NCBI RefSeq assembly: GCF_012932565.1
Contig: NZ_JABBYJ010000001.1
Span: 2,418,001-2,482,000 of the forward strand
Direction: 5' to 3'
DNA length: 64,000 nt
From: Sneathiella limimaris
GTDB lineage: Bacteria; Pseudomonadota; Alphaproteobacteria; Sneathiellales; Sneathiellaceae
Shown: piece after piece, positions 7,467-17,238 of the stretch
Position numbering within the stretch: the first letter of the stretch is position 1
How the letters are laid out: the number at the start of each line of letters is the position of its first letter
The notes under the pieces: generated by a model
Told to the model about the DNA's origin: nothing
The model's input: only the letters and a program-made list of their open reading frames with translations
Database searches by the model: none
Program-made: the position numbers and the translations under genes

Positions 7467-9935
7467 ATGTTTATTGGCATTCACGAGAACATGAAGCTTT
7501 TTGCACGAATTTTACTTCTTCTGTTTAGTCTATCAGTCGTCGGTATTCTGATTGCTGCAGGGGTTGTTTTTTATGGCTTCTGGCATTTTGGTAAGGGCCT
7601 GCCGGACTACGAACAGCTCGCAAGCTATGAACCTCCTGTGATGACACGGGTCCATTCAGCCGATGGAAGCCTGATTGCCGAATATGCTCGGGAACGTCGG
7701 TTATTTGTTCCGATAAACGCAATTCCCCGGAAAGTGAAACAGGCATTTATCGCAGCGGAAGATCAAAATTTTTATAATCACATTGGGATCGATTTCCTCG
7801 GAATTTTTCGGGCAATCGGGGTGAATGTTAAAAACCTCGGTAGCGGTCGACGATTGGTTGGCGCGTCAACGATCACCCAGCAGGTTGCCAAAAATATGCT
7901 ACTGACAAATGAAGTCAGCTATGAGCGAAAAGCAAAGGAAGCGATCCTCGCAATTCGAATTGATCGAAGCCTTTCCAAAGATCGCATTCTCGAGCTTTAT
8001 TTGAATGAAATTTATCTGGGACATCGGGCTTATGGGGTTGCAGCAGCTGCTCTTTACTATTTCGATAAGTCCTTAAACGATCTAACCATTGCGGAAATGG
8101 CTTATTTGGGGGCGCTGCCGAAAGCGCCAAATAACTATAATCCTTTTCGATACCCTGAGCGGGCGATCGCGCGTCGTAACTGGGTTATCGGCCGAATGCT
8201 TGAGGAAAAGTTCATCACACCGGAACAAGCTGAGATAGCTATAAATAGCCCGTTGAAAGTTAAAGAAGGTCGTGACGCCCAAGTCCTCGCAGCTGAATGG
8301 TTTGTCGAGGAAGTCCGTCGGGAACTCTACGATTTATACGGAACGAAAGGCCTTTATGACGGGGGTCTATCAGTTCGAACAACCATGCAAGCCTCATTAC
8401 AACAGGCGGGTGAAGCTGCTCTTCGTGCGGGATTGCGCCGTTATGATCGTAAACATGGATGGCGGGGTGCGATTGGCCAAATTAAGCTGGCTGAGGATTG
8501 GCAAAAAGCACTAGCGGAGTTTCCGGAGCCAAAGGGGTTGGATCCCTGGCGATTGGCTGCAGTTTTAGAGGTTCATGATAAAGAAGTAATCATAGGCCTG
8601 AAGTCTGGTGATAAAGGACGAATTCTGTTTGAGGATATGAAGTGGGCGCGACCATGGATAAAAGGTCAGAAGGTTGGAGCTAAGCCCAAGAAACCGTCCG
8701 ATGTCTTAAAACCGGGTGAAGTGATTGCCGTTACCGAACTTGAGGGCGAAAACGCAGATGTTGGTCTTTTTATTTTGGAACAGATTCCCAATGTGGGGGG
8801 CGGTCTTGTTGCAATGGATCCTCACACAGGGCGGATTCTTGCGCTTGTCGGAGGCTGGAGCCATGAGGTTTCAGAGTTTAACCGGGCCGTCCAGGCGCGG
8901 CGGCAACCTGGCTCCTCATTCAAACCTTTTGTTTATGCAGCGGCTCTGGATAATGGATTTACACCTGCAAGCAAGATCATGGATGGTCCATTTGTGTTGA
9001 CCCAGGAAAATGGGGAGAGGTGGAAGCCTTCCAACTACACTAAGAAATTCTATGGCCCGAGTACTCTGCGACTTGGTATTGAAAAGTCCCGGAACTTGAT
9101 GACGGTCAGGCTAGCCCGTTCGATCGGTATGGATACTGTCGCAGATTATGCGCGGCGATTTGGTATTGATGACAATTTACAAGAAACACTGGCGATGTCA
9201 TTGGGGGCGATGGAAACAACCCTTTTAAAAATGACCACAGCCTATGCGAGCTTGGTAAATGGGGGTAAGGAGGTTACTCCAACCCTGATTGACCGTGTTC
9301 AAAACCGCCGGGGATCGACAATTTATCAACATGATGCGCGCGAATGCCAAGGATGTAAGGCTGCATCATGGAGAGATCAGGATGCGCCTGAGATTAGTGA
9401 CCCACGTGAGCAAATCGTCAGCCCAGCGACTGCTTATCAAGTTGTTTCCATGTTGGAAGGCGTTGTTCAAAGAGGTACTGGAAGTGTCATTTACAGAACG
9501 ATTAAGAACAAGCCCTTGGCTGGTAAAACCGGTACGACTAATGATGGGAAAGATGCCTGGTTTGTTGGGTTCTCTCCAGACCTTGCTGTTGGAGTTTATG
9601 TTGGTTTTGATCAACCTAAGTCCCTTGGTCCTCGTGAAGGTGGTGGTGGTGTTGCAGCCCCTATTTTTAGGGATTTTATGGTTGAAGCTCTCGCTGACGA
9701 GCCCGCAATTCCTTTCCGTGTACCTGAAGGGATACGGCTTGTACGAGTTAAGGCAGATACTGGTCTTCCCGCCCAACCCGGTGATCGAGGCGTGATTCTG
9801 GAAGCTTTTAAGGTAACCGATCAGATTTCTACTGATGGACCCGTCTTGGATGGAAGTGAAAATTCCAATGCAACGGGCATTTCCCTTGATCAGGTTAAAA
9901 ATCCTGTCACATCAGGCACAGGTGGTCTTTACTGA
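7467..9935 (+). CDS. mrcA: Penicillin-binding protein 1A (bifunctional)
   Basis: Inner-membrane peptidoglycan synthase with both glycosyltransferase and transpeptidase activity. One N-terminal membrane anchor (about 10-35) precedes the GT51 domain, with catalytic Glu98 in AAEDQNFYNH and the ITQQVAKN block. A linker of about 130 residues matching PBP1A OB-like inserts follows, then the transpeptidase domain with Ser483-xx-Lys486 (SSFK), the SRN motif (EKSRNL) and Lys687 of KTGTT. At 822 residues it is full length. An in-frame ATG at residue 9 (MKLFAR) is an alternative start, but GAGGG lies just upstream of the first ATG. prfB follows on the same strand 59 bp later. Confidence 0.95.
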   Translation: MFIGIHENMKLFARILLLLFSLSVVGILIAAGVVFYGFWHFGKGLPDYEQLASYEPPVMTRVHSADGSLIAEYARERRLFVPINAIPRKVKQAFIAAEDQNFYNHIGIDFLGIFRAIGVNVKNLGSGRRLVGASTITQQVAKNMLLTNEVSYERKAKEAILAIRIDRSLSKDRILELYLNEIYLGHRAYGVAAAALYYFDKSLNDLTIAEMAYLGALPKAPNNYNPFRYPERAIARRNWVIGRMLEEKFITPEQAEIAINSPLKVKEGRDAQVLAAEWFVEEVRRELYDLYGTKGLYDGGLSVRTTMQASLQQAGEAALRAGLRRYDRKHGWRGAIGQIKLAEDWQKALAEFPEPKGLDPWRLAAVLEVHDKEVIIGLKSGDKGRILFEDMKWARPWIKGQKVGAKPKKPSDVLKPGEVIAVTELEGENADVGLFILEQIPNVGGGLVAMDPHTGRILALVGGWSHEVSEFNRAVQARRQPGSSFKPFVYAAALDNGFTPASKIMDGPFVLTQENGERWKPSNYTKKFYGPSTLRLGIEKSRNLMTVRLARSIGMDTVADYARRFGIDDNLQETLAMSLGAMETTLLKMTTAYASLVNGGKEVTPTLIDRVQNRRGSTIYQHDARECQGCKAASWRDQDAPEISDPREQIVSPATAYQVVSMLEGVVQRGTGSVIYRTIKNKPLAGKTGTTNDGKDAWFVGFSPDLAVGVYVGFDQPKSLGPREGGGGVAAPIFRDFMVEALADEPAIPFRVPEGIRLVRVKADTGLPAQPGDRGVILEAFKVTDQISTDGPVLDGSENSNATGISLDQVKNPVTSGTGGLY

Positions 9936-9994
9936 TTGCGTTTCTGCGATTAGGTTCTCGTCCAGAATTTTAAAGTTTTGAAATGGAGTAGTTT

Positions 9995-11105
9995 ATGCGC
10001 GCCGAACACCAGGCCGTTGTCGATGAAATCAAGCAGGCCATGAGCTTGCTGAGGAGGCATCTTTGACTGGGATAATGCAATCCGTCGTTTGGAAGAGCTG
10101 AACTCCCTCGTAGAAGACCCTGATCTTTGGGATAATCCCAGCAAGGCACAGGGCCTGATGCGGGAAAGAACTAACTTGGAAACGGCCATTAACGCCTACA
10201 ATGCTATTCAACAGGATCTTGAAGATACAGTTGAGCTGATTGATTTGGCTGAAATGGAAGAGGATGACGAAACCTTGAAGGAGGCTGAAGAAGCTCTTCA
10301 AGACCTTCATGCTTTGGCCGAAAAGCGTCGTTTGGAAAGTATGCTGTCCGGGGAAGTGGACGGCAATGATGCTTATCTTGAAATTCATTCTGGCGCAGGT
10401 GGAACAGAGTCTCAGGACTGGACACAAATCCTGTTGCGGATGTACATGCGTTGGGCAGACCAGCATGGCTATAAGGTCAAAACACTTGAAGAAAGTGCTG
10501 GAGAGGAAGCTGGTCTTAAATCAGTGACCATTGAGATCACAGGTGATAACGCATACGGTTGGTTGAAAACTGAATCAGGCGTTCATCGTCTTGTACGTAT
10601 TTCGCCTTTTGATTCAAATGCGCGCCGTCATACCAGTTTCTCCTCTGTTGGCGTGTATCCGGTTATCGATGATGATATTGATATCGAAATTGATGAGAAA
10701 GACCTTCGGATCGACACTTATCGGGCTTCCGGTGCTGGCGGTCAGCACGTGAACCGGACAGAATCTGCAATCCGTATTACTCATATCCCGACAAATGTCG
10801 TTGTTCAGTGTCAGAACGACAGATCCCAGCATAAAAACAAGGCAGCGGCCATGAAAATGCTGAAATCTCGTCTTTATGAACTGGAGTTACAAAAACGAGA
10901 AGAGGCTGCAGCCGAAGCGCGCGGGACACAGACGGACATTGGCTGGGGGCATCAAATCCGGTCATACGTTCTGCATCCATACCAAATGGTAAAAGACCTC
11001 AGGACTGGGGTTGAAAAAGGAAACGCGCAAGGGGTGCTGGATGGAGATTTAGATGATTATCTCGCAGCTGCACTCTCGCAACGTGTTGGAGAGGACGACA
11101 ACTAA
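9995..11105 (+). CDS. prfB: Peptide chain release factor 2, made by programmed +1 frameshift
   Basis: RF2 reads UAA and UGA stop codons and releases the finished protein. Translation starts at ATG 9995 and runs 23 codons to CTT (10061-10063), where an in-frame TGA (10064-10066) must be bypassed by a +1 slip. Reading resumes at GAC (10065), giving about 369 residues. The main frame carries the codon-recognition SPF motif ([11 protein letters not shown]) and the catalytic GGQ (GAGGQHVN). A search for uninterrupted frames would give only a 338-residue form starting at 10089 and lose the N terminus. The mechanism is self-regulating: scarce RF2 allows the slip that makes more RF2. It follows mrcA and ends at a strong terminator. 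Confidence 0.95.
10051..10067 (+). other. Programmed +1 ribosomal frameshift site of prfB
   Basis: The sequence reads GAGGAGGCATCTTTGAC. An internal Shine-Dalgarno element (AGGAGG) sits three bases before the slippery CTT, followed by TGA and C. This is the classical bacterial RF2 arrangement, in which CUU-tRNA slips onto UUU and GAC (Asp) is decoded next. Confidence 0.95.
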
Positions 11106-11133
11106 GAAAAAGTGGTCTAAGAAACTGATGTAA

Positions 11134-11170
11134 TGAGCCGGCTCCCTTATAGGAAGCCGGCTTTTATTTT
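11134..11170 (+). terminator. Rho-independent terminator after prfB
   Basis: AGCCGGCT (11136-11143) pairs with AGCCGGCT (11155-11162), followed by TTTTATTTTA. It lies between prfB and the convergent esterase gene. Confidence 0.85.
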
Positions 11171-11179
11171 ATGGATGAG

Positions 11180-12214
11180 TTAGACTTTATTTTGAAAGGC
11201 TTGACTGACGGCCTCTGCAATAGTTTTCAAAGACTTATCGGCATCAGGTAAGAGACCACTTAAGGAGGAAAATCCGTGGATCATTCCTTCAAAACGGATC
11301 ATGCCAACAGGAACGCCTGCGTCTTTTAACCGTTTTGCATAGTCTTCTGCTTCATCTCGCAAGGGATCAAAACCCGCTGAAATAATAAGGGCTGGAGCAA
11401 GACCGCTGACATCATCTGCTACGAGGGGAGAGGCACGCGGATTATCCATATCTTCTGGCGAGTTCAGATACAGATCCCTGTACCAATGCATCCGCTCTTC
11501 AGTCAGGAAGAAACCCTTGGCAAATAGTTTATGGCTGTTTGCTGTAAAATGGCTGTCAGTTGTCGGATATATCAGGACCTGTATAAGAGGTTGCTCTGTC
11601 TTGTTCCGTTTCGCATCCTGACAGGCAACGGCAGCCAGGTTTCCACCTGAGCTATCGCCTCCAATTGCTATTTTCTTTGGATCAAGTCCTTTAGAAGGAC
11701 CATTTTCCTGAACCCAAGTTAGCGCTTTGTAGGCATCGTCAACGGCCGCAGGAAATTTATGCTCTGGAGCAAGACGGTAATCAACAGAAAGAACAGCAAA
11801 ATTACCAAAGCTGACTAAGCGTCTGAATAATCCGTCATGGGAATTGACTGAACCCCTGATAAAACCACCGCCATGAAACCCGATCAGGACGGGTAATAAC
11901 TCATCTGTGTCGGTCGGCTTGTAAAGACGCACCGGGATGGGTCCACCATCACCTGGAATAGTGAAATCTTCCACATAGGGCAGGGGAATATAATCACCCC
12001 CGAGCGTTGTGGATAATGCCTCGATTTGCTCACGCTCATTCTCGACCGTATCTTCGCTGGCAGGAAGGGTTTGTTTATCGACAACCTTACAGAGGAACTG
12101 GGCCTTTGCGTTCAACATTTGACCATCTATTTTGATGCGACGCCCAACGTAAAGCAGATTGAAAACACCAACAGGTATTTTGCCCAGCAATCGCGCCAAT
12201 TTTTCCTGATCCAT
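11180..12214 (-). CDS. Alpha/beta hydrolase, hormone-sensitive-lipase (family IV) esterase
   Basis: Esterase/lipase of 344 residues. The oxyanion-hole motif HGGGF (114-118) and nucleophile Ser188 in GGDSSGGN define the HSL family. The Asp of FDPLRDE and the His of MIHGFSS complete the triad. There is no signal peptide, so it is probably cytoplasmic and acts on short or medium acyl esters. ATG at 12214 has GGAGGGGG about 7 bases upstream. It lies downstream of grxD on the same strand, but a terminator separates them, so it is likely transcribed alone. Substrate is unknown. Confidence 0.85.
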   Translation of the reverse strand: MDQEKLARLLGKIPVGVFNLLYVGRRIKIDGQMLNAKAQFLCKVVDKQTLPASEDTVENEREQIEALSTTLGGDYIPLPYVEDFTIPGDGGPIPVRLYKPTDTDELLPVLIGFHGGGFIRGSVNSHDGLFRRLVSFGNFAVLSVDYRLAPEHKFPAAVDDAYKALTWVQENGPSKGLDPKKIAIGGDSSGGNLAAVACQDAKRNKTEQPLIQVLIYPTTDSHFTANSHKLFAKGFFLTEERMHWYRDLYLNSPEDMDNPRASPLVADDVSGLAPALIISAGFDPLRDEAEDYAKRLKDAGVPVGMIRFEGMIHGFSSLSGLLPDADKSLKTIAEAVSQAFQNKV

Positions 12215-12255
12215 GCCCCCTCCTGGAATTTATCTGTGATTTTATATCACATGAT

Positions 12256-12290
12256 AATAAAAAAATGCGGCTGTGGTCAGCCGCATTTTC
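12256..12290 (-). terminator. Terminator after grxD
   Basis: On the minus strand, ATGCGGCTG and CAGCCGCAT form a nine-base stem followed by seven T. It ends the purSQL-bolA-grxD unit. Confidence 0.85.
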
Positions 12291-12313
12291 CCGTAACGAT
12301 TTAAAATTTGTGA

Positions 12314-12655
12314 TCAGGATGCGCGAGCAACCTGTTTGTCCTGAAACAGGCTTTCCAACTCACCAGTTTCAAACATCTCGCGCATAATGTCGCATCCACC
12401 AACAAATTCACCTTTGACGTAAAGCTGAGGAATAGTTGGCCAATCACTGAATTCTTTGATCCCTTCACGCACGCTAGGGTCAGTCAGAACGTCAATGCTG
12501 TTAAACTTGACATTCAGGTGAGATAGAATTTGGACAGCGGTCGCGGAAAACCCACATTGCGGAAATACTGCAGACCCTTTCATGAAAAGGACAACATCGC
12601 TACCAGCGATTTCCTGTGTGATCCGATCTTTCGTAGCTTGGTCAAGCATTTGCAA
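12314..12655 (-). CDS. grxD: Monothiol glutaredoxin, Grx4/GrxD family
   Basis: The 113-residue CGFS glutaredoxin has its active site at Cys34 in [10 protein letters not shown], with the glutathione-contact region [21 protein letters not shown] glutaredoxins carry [2Fe-2S] clusters and pass them on, usually with BolA proteins. The gene lies 24 bp after bolA on the same strand, which supports a Grx4-BolA heterodimer in iron-sulfur delivery or iron sensing. It is the last gene before a terminator. Confidence 0.95.
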   Translation of the reverse strand: MQMLDQATKDRITQEIAGSDVVLFMKGSAVFPQCGFSATAVQILSHLNVKFNSIDVLTDPSVREGIKEFSDWPTIPQLYVKGEFVGGCDIMREMFETGELESLFQDKQVARAS

Positions 12656-12679
12656 GTCCTTCCTTACCTTAAACTTTCA

Positions 12680-12916
12680 CTATTGTTGAGGAACCGACGT
12701 CTGCAGTGCAAGCGCGTGTAAATCCCCACCCATCTTTCCTTTTAGAGCTTCATACACCATTTGATGCTGTTTGACACGGGGTAAACCTTCAAAGGCAGAT
12801 GATTCAACAAGTGCGGCATAATGATCACCATCTCCACGCAGGTCGGTGATTTGCACACGGGCATCAGGAATACCTTCCTTAATCAGACGCTCAATTTCAT
12901 TTGCATCCATAGCCAT
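12680..12916 (-). CDS. bolA: BolA family protein
   Basis: Small (78 residues) BolA-fold protein with the family helix-turn region (EGLPRVKQHQMVYEALKGKMG), including the invariant His used to bind a [2Fe-2S] cluster together with a CGFS glutaredoxin. It starts 15 bp after purL, with GGAG upstream, and is followed by grxD. The partner pairing is established for the families; membership of the pur transcript is inferred from spacing. The exact BolA subfamily cannot be assigned. Confidence 0.9.
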   Translation of the reverse strand: MAMDANEIERLIKEGIPDARVQITDLRGDGDHYAALVESSAFEGLPRVKQHQMVYEALKGKMGGDLHALALQTSVPQQ

Positions 12917-12931
12917 GGATATCTACTCCTG

Positions 12932-15130
12932 TTAATTCCCTGGTACTGTCATCAATTGAGGAAGCCAGTTGGCATGTACCTCTTTAACTTCTTTCACTGA
13001 TATGGCGAATTGCTCATTAACCTTCAACTCATTATGACCGGTCGTTCCAACTATTTGAAGGGGGATGCCAGAATTTTTCGCCATTTCAACGATTTTTTCG
13101 CTGTTTTCTGGGGCGGCTGTCACAATATATCGCGCCTGATCCTCAGCGAAACAATAAGCATGAAGGGGAATATCTGTCTCAATCTCCAGATTTGCCCCTA
13201 AATTTCCAGCCAACGCCATTTCTGTAAGAGCGACCAAGAAACCACCATCTGAAATATCGTGACTTGCGGTTAGCAGGCCTTGCTCAATCATATCACGGAC
13301 AAAGTCACCGTTCTGGCGTTCGGCCTTCAGGTCGATACTTGGTGGGGCGCCTTCTTCACGACCTTCGATTTCCTTCAGATAAATTGATTGACCCATCTCC
13401 CCGCGGGTTTCACCAACGACAAAGATTGTTTCACCCGCAGATTTCAGAGCGAGAGTCGACATTTTCTCAGAATCAGCTAGTAAACCAACACCGCCGATCG
13501 CAGGAGTTGGGTAAATTCCGGTTCCATTGGTCTCGTTGTAAAGCGAGACGTTACCTGAAATCACTGGATAGTCGAGGGCAAGGCAGGCCTCTCTCATTCC
13601 ATTAATGCAGCCAACAAACTGACCCATAATCTCTGGCCGTTCAGGATTACCAAAATTCATGCAGTCTGTAATCGCGAGAGGCTTTGCGCCTGTTGCGGTC
13701 AGGTTTCTCCAGGTTTCAACAACTGCCTGGGCACCACCTGTCTGCGGGTCTGCTTTGCAATAGCGAGGCGTGCAATCAGTTGTTATGGCAAGCGCTTTCT
13801 GGGTTCCATGAACGCGGACTACGCCTGCATCACCGCCTGGTCGCTGAATGGTATCACCCATAACCATGTGGTCATACTGCTCCCAAATCCATTTGCGGCT
13901 GGCAATTGCGGATGATCCCATCATTTTCAAAAGCGTTGCTTTCAAATCATCAGGCGCACTTAAAGCATCACCCATAAGCGGTGCTGCGGGTTCTGTCTTA
14001 ACCCAAGGGCGGTCATATTCGGGAGCGCTGTCGGCGAGTGGAGCAACTGGCAAGTCAGCAGCGACCTCTCCGTTCATGGTGAGGACCATGCGACCTGTGT
14101 CCGTGACCTTACCGATTACCGCAAAGTCCAGTTCCCATTTTTCGAAAATGGCTTTGGCTTCTGCTTCGCGGCCCGGTTTCAGGATCATGAGCATCCGCTC
14201 CTGACTTTCTGACAGCATAATTTCATATGGTGTCATACCTTCTTCACGCATGGGGACATGATCCAGATCCAATTGGATGCCAACACCGCCTTTATCTGCC
14301 ATTTCAAAGGAGGAGGAGGTAAGACCTGCGGCGCCCATATCCTGAATGGCAACGATTGCATCTGTCGCCATCAGTTCAAGACAGGCTTCCAATAAAAGTT
14401 TTTCTGTGAAGGGGTCACCGACTTGAACGGTTGGGCGCTTCTCTTCACTGTCGTCATCAAATTCAGCGGAAGCCATAGTCGCGCCATGAATTCCGTCACG
14501 ACCGGTTTTTGAGCCTACGTAAACAACTGGATTTCCGACGCCTGCAGCAGCCGAATAGAAAATATTGTCAGTATCTGCTAGTCCAACTGTCATGGCGTTG
14601 ACAAGGATGTTGCCATCGTAACTTTCATGGAAGTTGGTTTCGCCGCCAACGGTTGGAATACCCATGCAGTTCCCGTATCCACCGATACCGGCGACGACAC
14701 CGGAAACCAGATGACGAGTTTTGGGATGATCAGGCCGTCCAAAGCGGAGGGCGTTCATATTTGCAATGGGGCGGGCTCCCATGGTGAAGACATCCCGAAG
14801 GATCCCGCCAACACCGGTAGCTGCCCCTTGGTAAGGTTCAATATAGGAAGGGTGGTTATGACTTTCCATTTTGAAAATGGCGGCTTGCCCGTCACCAATA
14901 TCAATTACGCCCGCGTTTTCACCAGGCCCACAGATAACCCATGGGGCTTCTGTTGGGAGTGTTTTCAGCCACTTTTTGGATGATTTGTAGGAGCAGTGTT
15001 CACTCCACATTACAGAGAAGATTCCCAGCTCTGTAAGGTTAGGCTCTCGGCCCAGGATTGTCAGAACTTGTTCATATTCACTCTCTGACAACCCATGTTC
15101 CGCTACGATTTCTTTAGTGATCTCAGTCAT
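12932..15130 (-). CDS. purL: Phosphoribosylformylglycinamidine synthase, large subunit
   Basis: Small-type PurL (732 residues). It forms FGAM from FGAR, ATP and the ammonia supplied by PurQ, the fourth step of IMP synthesis. The N-terminal substrate region ([32 protein letters not shown]) and the two AIRS-type ATP domains are present, with [11 protein letters not shown] and [15 protein letters not shown] in the expected order. It works with PurS and PurQ, encoded directly upstream with 8- and 29-bp gaps. It lacks the glutaminase domain fused to the enterobacterial enzyme, as expected with separate PurS and PurQ. Confidence 0.97.
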   Translation of the reverse strand: MTEITKEIVAEHGLSESEYEQVLTILGREPNLTELGIFSVMWSEHCSYKSSKKWLKTLPTEAPWVICGPGENAGVIDIGDGQAAIFKMESHNHPSYIEPYQGAATGVGGILRDVFTMGARPIANMNALRFGRPDHPKTRHLVSGVVAGIGGYGNCMGIPTVGGETNFHESYDGNILVNAMTVGLADTDNIFYSAAAGVGNPVVYVGSKTGRDGIHGATMASAEFDDDSEEKRPTVQVGDPFTEKLLLEACLELMATDAIVAIQDMGAAGLTSSSFEMADKGGVGIQLDLDHVPMREEGMTPYEIMLSESQERMLMILKPGREAEAKAIFEKWELDFAVIGKVTDTGRMVLTMNGEVAADLPVAPLADSAPEYDRPWVKTEPAAPLMGDALSAPDDLKATLLKMMGSSAIASRKWIWEQYDHMVMGDTIQRPGGDAGVVRVHGTQKALAITTDCTPRYCKADPQTGGAQAVVETWRNLTATGAKPLAITDCMNFGNPERPEIMGQFVGCINGMREACLALDYPVISGNVSLYNETNGTGIYPTPAIGGVGLLADSEKMSTLALKSAGETIFVVGETRGEMGQSIYLKEIEGREEGAPPSIDLKAERQNGDFVRDMIEQGLLTASHDISDGGFLVALTEMALAGNLGANLEIETDIPLHAYCFAEDQARYIVTAAPENSEKIVEMAKNSGIPLQIVGTTGHNELKVNEQFAISVKEVKEVHANWLPQLMTVPGN

Positions 15131-15138
15131 ATGTACAC

Positions 15139-15828
15139 TCAGTTCAGAGAGTTAATCAGGTTGTCAAAGAAGGTTTTGCCATCAGTTCCGCCAAGCTGAT
15201 CACTTATCAGCCTCTCAGGGTGTGGCATCAGGCCAAGGATATTGCCAGCTTCATTGTATATGCCCGCAATGTTTTCTACAGACCCGTTAATGTTTGTGTC
15301 GTCAGTGACTTCGCCTTCGCTATTGGCATATTTGAAGGCAATCATGCCTTCACCGTTCAGACGCTTCAGACTTTCATCATCGGCATAAAAATTACCGTCA
15401 TGATGTGCGACGGGGAAGCGAACCGTTTGACCTTGTTCAAAGGCACCTACAAAACGTTCGTTCTGGGAAATCACCTTTAAGTCAACATCCTTGCAGATAA
15501 ATTTCTGATTGGCATTGCGAAGCAAAGCGCCCATTAACATACCCGTTTCCGTAGCGACCTGAAAACCGTTACAGACGGCAAGGACTGGCGTTCCATTCGC
15601 GGCTTTTTTAACAACTTCCCGCATAATCGGGGAATTGCCAGCAATGGCGCCGCATCGGAGGTAGTCTCCGTAGGAAAATCCGCCTGGAATTGCAATTAGG
15701 TCAGTTTCCGGCAGTTCAGTGTCTCCATGCCAGACCATATCTGGGCTTTTGCCCATGGACTGTTCAATGGCAACTTTCATATCCCTGTCGCAGTTCGACC
15801 CGGGAAAAACAATCACAGCAGCCTTCAT
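15139..15828 (-). CDS. purQ: Phosphoribosylformylglycinamidine synthase, glutaminase subunit
   Basis: Class I glutamine amidotransferase of 229 residues that supplies ammonia to PurL. The nucleophile is Cys86 in LAVCNGFQV. The His-Glu pair is in LMPHPER near the C terminus, and the N-terminal FPGSNCDRD is typical. It sits between purS (29 bp upstream) and purL (8 bp downstream), so translation is probably coupled. Confidence 0.97.
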   Translation of the reverse strand: MKAAVIVFPGSNCDRDMKVAIEQSMGKSPDMVWHGDTELPETDLIAIPGGFSYGDYLRCGAIAGNSPIMREVVKKAANGTPVLAVCNGFQVATETGMLMGALLRNANQKFICKDVDLKVISQNERFVGAFEQGQTVRFPVAHHDGNFYADDESLKRLNGEGMIAFKYANSEGEVTDDTNINGSVENIAGIYNEAGNILGLMPHPERLISDQLGGTDGKTFFDNLINSLN

Positions 15829-15857
15829 TTGGCAGTATCTCCTTCAATCTTCTGGAG

Positions 15858-16100
15858 TTAATCCAGCAACTCGATGCTGTAATTCTCGATAACAGTGTTT
15901 GCCAGCAACTGGGTGCACATTTTCTCAACCTGGGCAGGCGCTGAAGCCTTATCCAGATCACCAAGATCTAGTTCAATGACTTTCCCCTGACGGACATCAT
16001 TTACGCCTTCGAAACCGAGACCGTGCAGAGCATGTTCAATGGCTTTGCCTTGTGGGTCCAGAACGCCGTTTTTAAGAGAAATGGTTACGCGTGCTTTCAT
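15858..16100 (-). CDS. purS: FGAM synthase subunit PurS
   Basis: An 80-residue protein that bridges PurL and PurQ in the FGAM synthase complex. The start (KARVTISLKNGVLDPQGKAI) and the GFEGVNDVRQGKVIEL block are diagnostic. It is the first gene after the terminator-like hairpin that follows purC, so its expression depends on read-through or on a promoter within that gap of about 60 bp. Confidence 0.95.
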   Translation of the reverse strand: MKARVTISLKNGVLDPQGKAIEHALHGLGFEGVNDVRQGKVIELDLGDLDKASAPAQVEKMCTQLLANTVIENYSIELLD

Positions 16101-16123
16101 GAGTTTCTACCTTGAAACAGTTT

Positions 16124-16158
16124 GCCAAGAAAAAAGGCGCAGTTAATGCGCCTTTTGG
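16124..16158 (-). terminator. Terminator or attenuator between purC and purS
   Basis: On the minus strand, AAAAGGCGCA pairs with TGCGCCTTTT around a loop of about four bases, followed by a run of six T. It looks like a full intrinsic terminator inside an otherwise continuous pur cluster. It may set the ratio of purC to purSQL; regulation is not shown by the sequence. Confidence 0.75.
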
Positions 16159-16159
16159 G

Positions 16160-16924
16160 TTATTGCAGTGAATTCGACCCTTTCAGATCGTTAGGCCCGC
16201 TTTCGGGCAAGATCCCCAAGCGTCGGGCGACTTCTTGATAAGCATCCTCTACGCCGCCGAGATCTCGACGGAAACGATCCTTATCCAGTTTCTCATTGGT
16301 TGCCATGTCCCAAAGACGACAGTTGTCCGGGCTAATCTCATCAGCGAGGATGATCTGCATTTCATCGTCTTCGTAGTGGCGGCCAAATTCCAGTTTAAAA
16401 TCAATCAGTCTGATACCGATTGCCGTGAACAGGCCGCAAAGGAAATCGTTGACCCGAAGTGTAAGGGTCATGATGTCTTCGATCTCTTCTGCAGTGGCCC
16501 AGCCGAATGTGGTGATATGCTCTTCAGCAATCAAAGGATCGTTCAGTTCATCCGATTTGTAACAGAACTCGACCAGTGTTCGGGGCAGGGGCGCGCCTTC
16601 TGTTAGACCCAGCCGGGAACAAATGGAGCCAGCGGCGACGTTACGAACAATAACTTCAACAGGAACAATTTCGACTTCCTTGATGAGTTGCTCGCGCATG
16701 TTCAGGCGGCGAATAAAATGATTGGGGATACCAATTTCGCCTAACCGGCTCATCAAATGCTCAGAGATCCGATTGTTCAGAACCCCCTTGCCAGTTACCG
16801 TTGATTTTTTGACGCCATTAAAAGCGGTTGCATCATCTTTAAAATATTGAACGAGAGTACCAGGCTCTGGCCCTTCAAAAAGAACTTTGGCCTTACCTTC
16901 GTAGACACGTCTACGGCGGGTCAT
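16160..16924 (-). CDS. purC: SAICAR synthase
   Basis: Joins CAIR and aspartate to make SAICAR in IMP synthesis. The 254-residue protein starts [18 protein letters not shown]. The family signatures are [28 protein letters not shown] and [17 protein letters not shown] at 16924 is chosen because GGAG lies 8 bases upstream and the glycine-rich start matches the family. A longer frame to 16963 exists but lacks family similarity. It is divergent from the ATPase-inhibitor zeta gene, which is a common alphaproteobacterial arrangement. Confidence 0.97.
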   Translation of the reverse strand: MTRRRRVYEGKAKVLFEGPEPGTLVQYFKDDATAFNGVKKSTVTGKGVLNNRISEHLMSRLGEIGIPNHFIRRLNMREQLIKEVEIVPVEVIVRNVAAGSICSRLGLTEGAPLPRTLVEFCYKSDELNDPLIAEEHITTFGWATAEEIEDIMTLTLRVNDFLCGLFTAIGIRLIDFKLEFGRHYEDDEMQIILADEISPDNCRLWDMATNEKLDKDRFRRDLGGVEDAYQEVARRLGILPESGPNDLKGSNSLQ

Positions 16925-17238
16925 GGATGTCACTCCAAATCTATGACCAGACTTTCCGGTCAAAAAAGAAAAACAGTCGGGAATCTGTAGGGCGACTACT
17001 CTATTAAGTCAGAAAGTTGCCTGAATTCCTGGAACAGGACATGTGCGTATGCCCAAATTCAAGCGGAACATAGTTCAGAAGTCAGATAAACACAATATTT
17101 CCTGCAGCGGAATCTGTTAAAAAAGCAAAAAATAGTCTTGTCGCTTGACGATCCGATAGACATGTAAGAGAAATAGGCCATCTGAATATAATTAATTCGC
17201 GGTATTTGGGTCGAATTGGAATTCTAGAGGAATAGAAA
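16925..17238. promoter_or_regulatory. Divergent control region purC / zeta subunit
   Basis: This 314-bp gap has no supported ORF. On the minus strand TTGTGT (17090-17095) and TATGTT (17067-17072), 17 bases apart, form a candidate purC promoter. On the plus strand a perfect TATAAT lies at 17187-17192, about 45 bp before the zeta ATG, but without a good -35. No clear PurR-type operator was seen. Confidence 0.4.
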
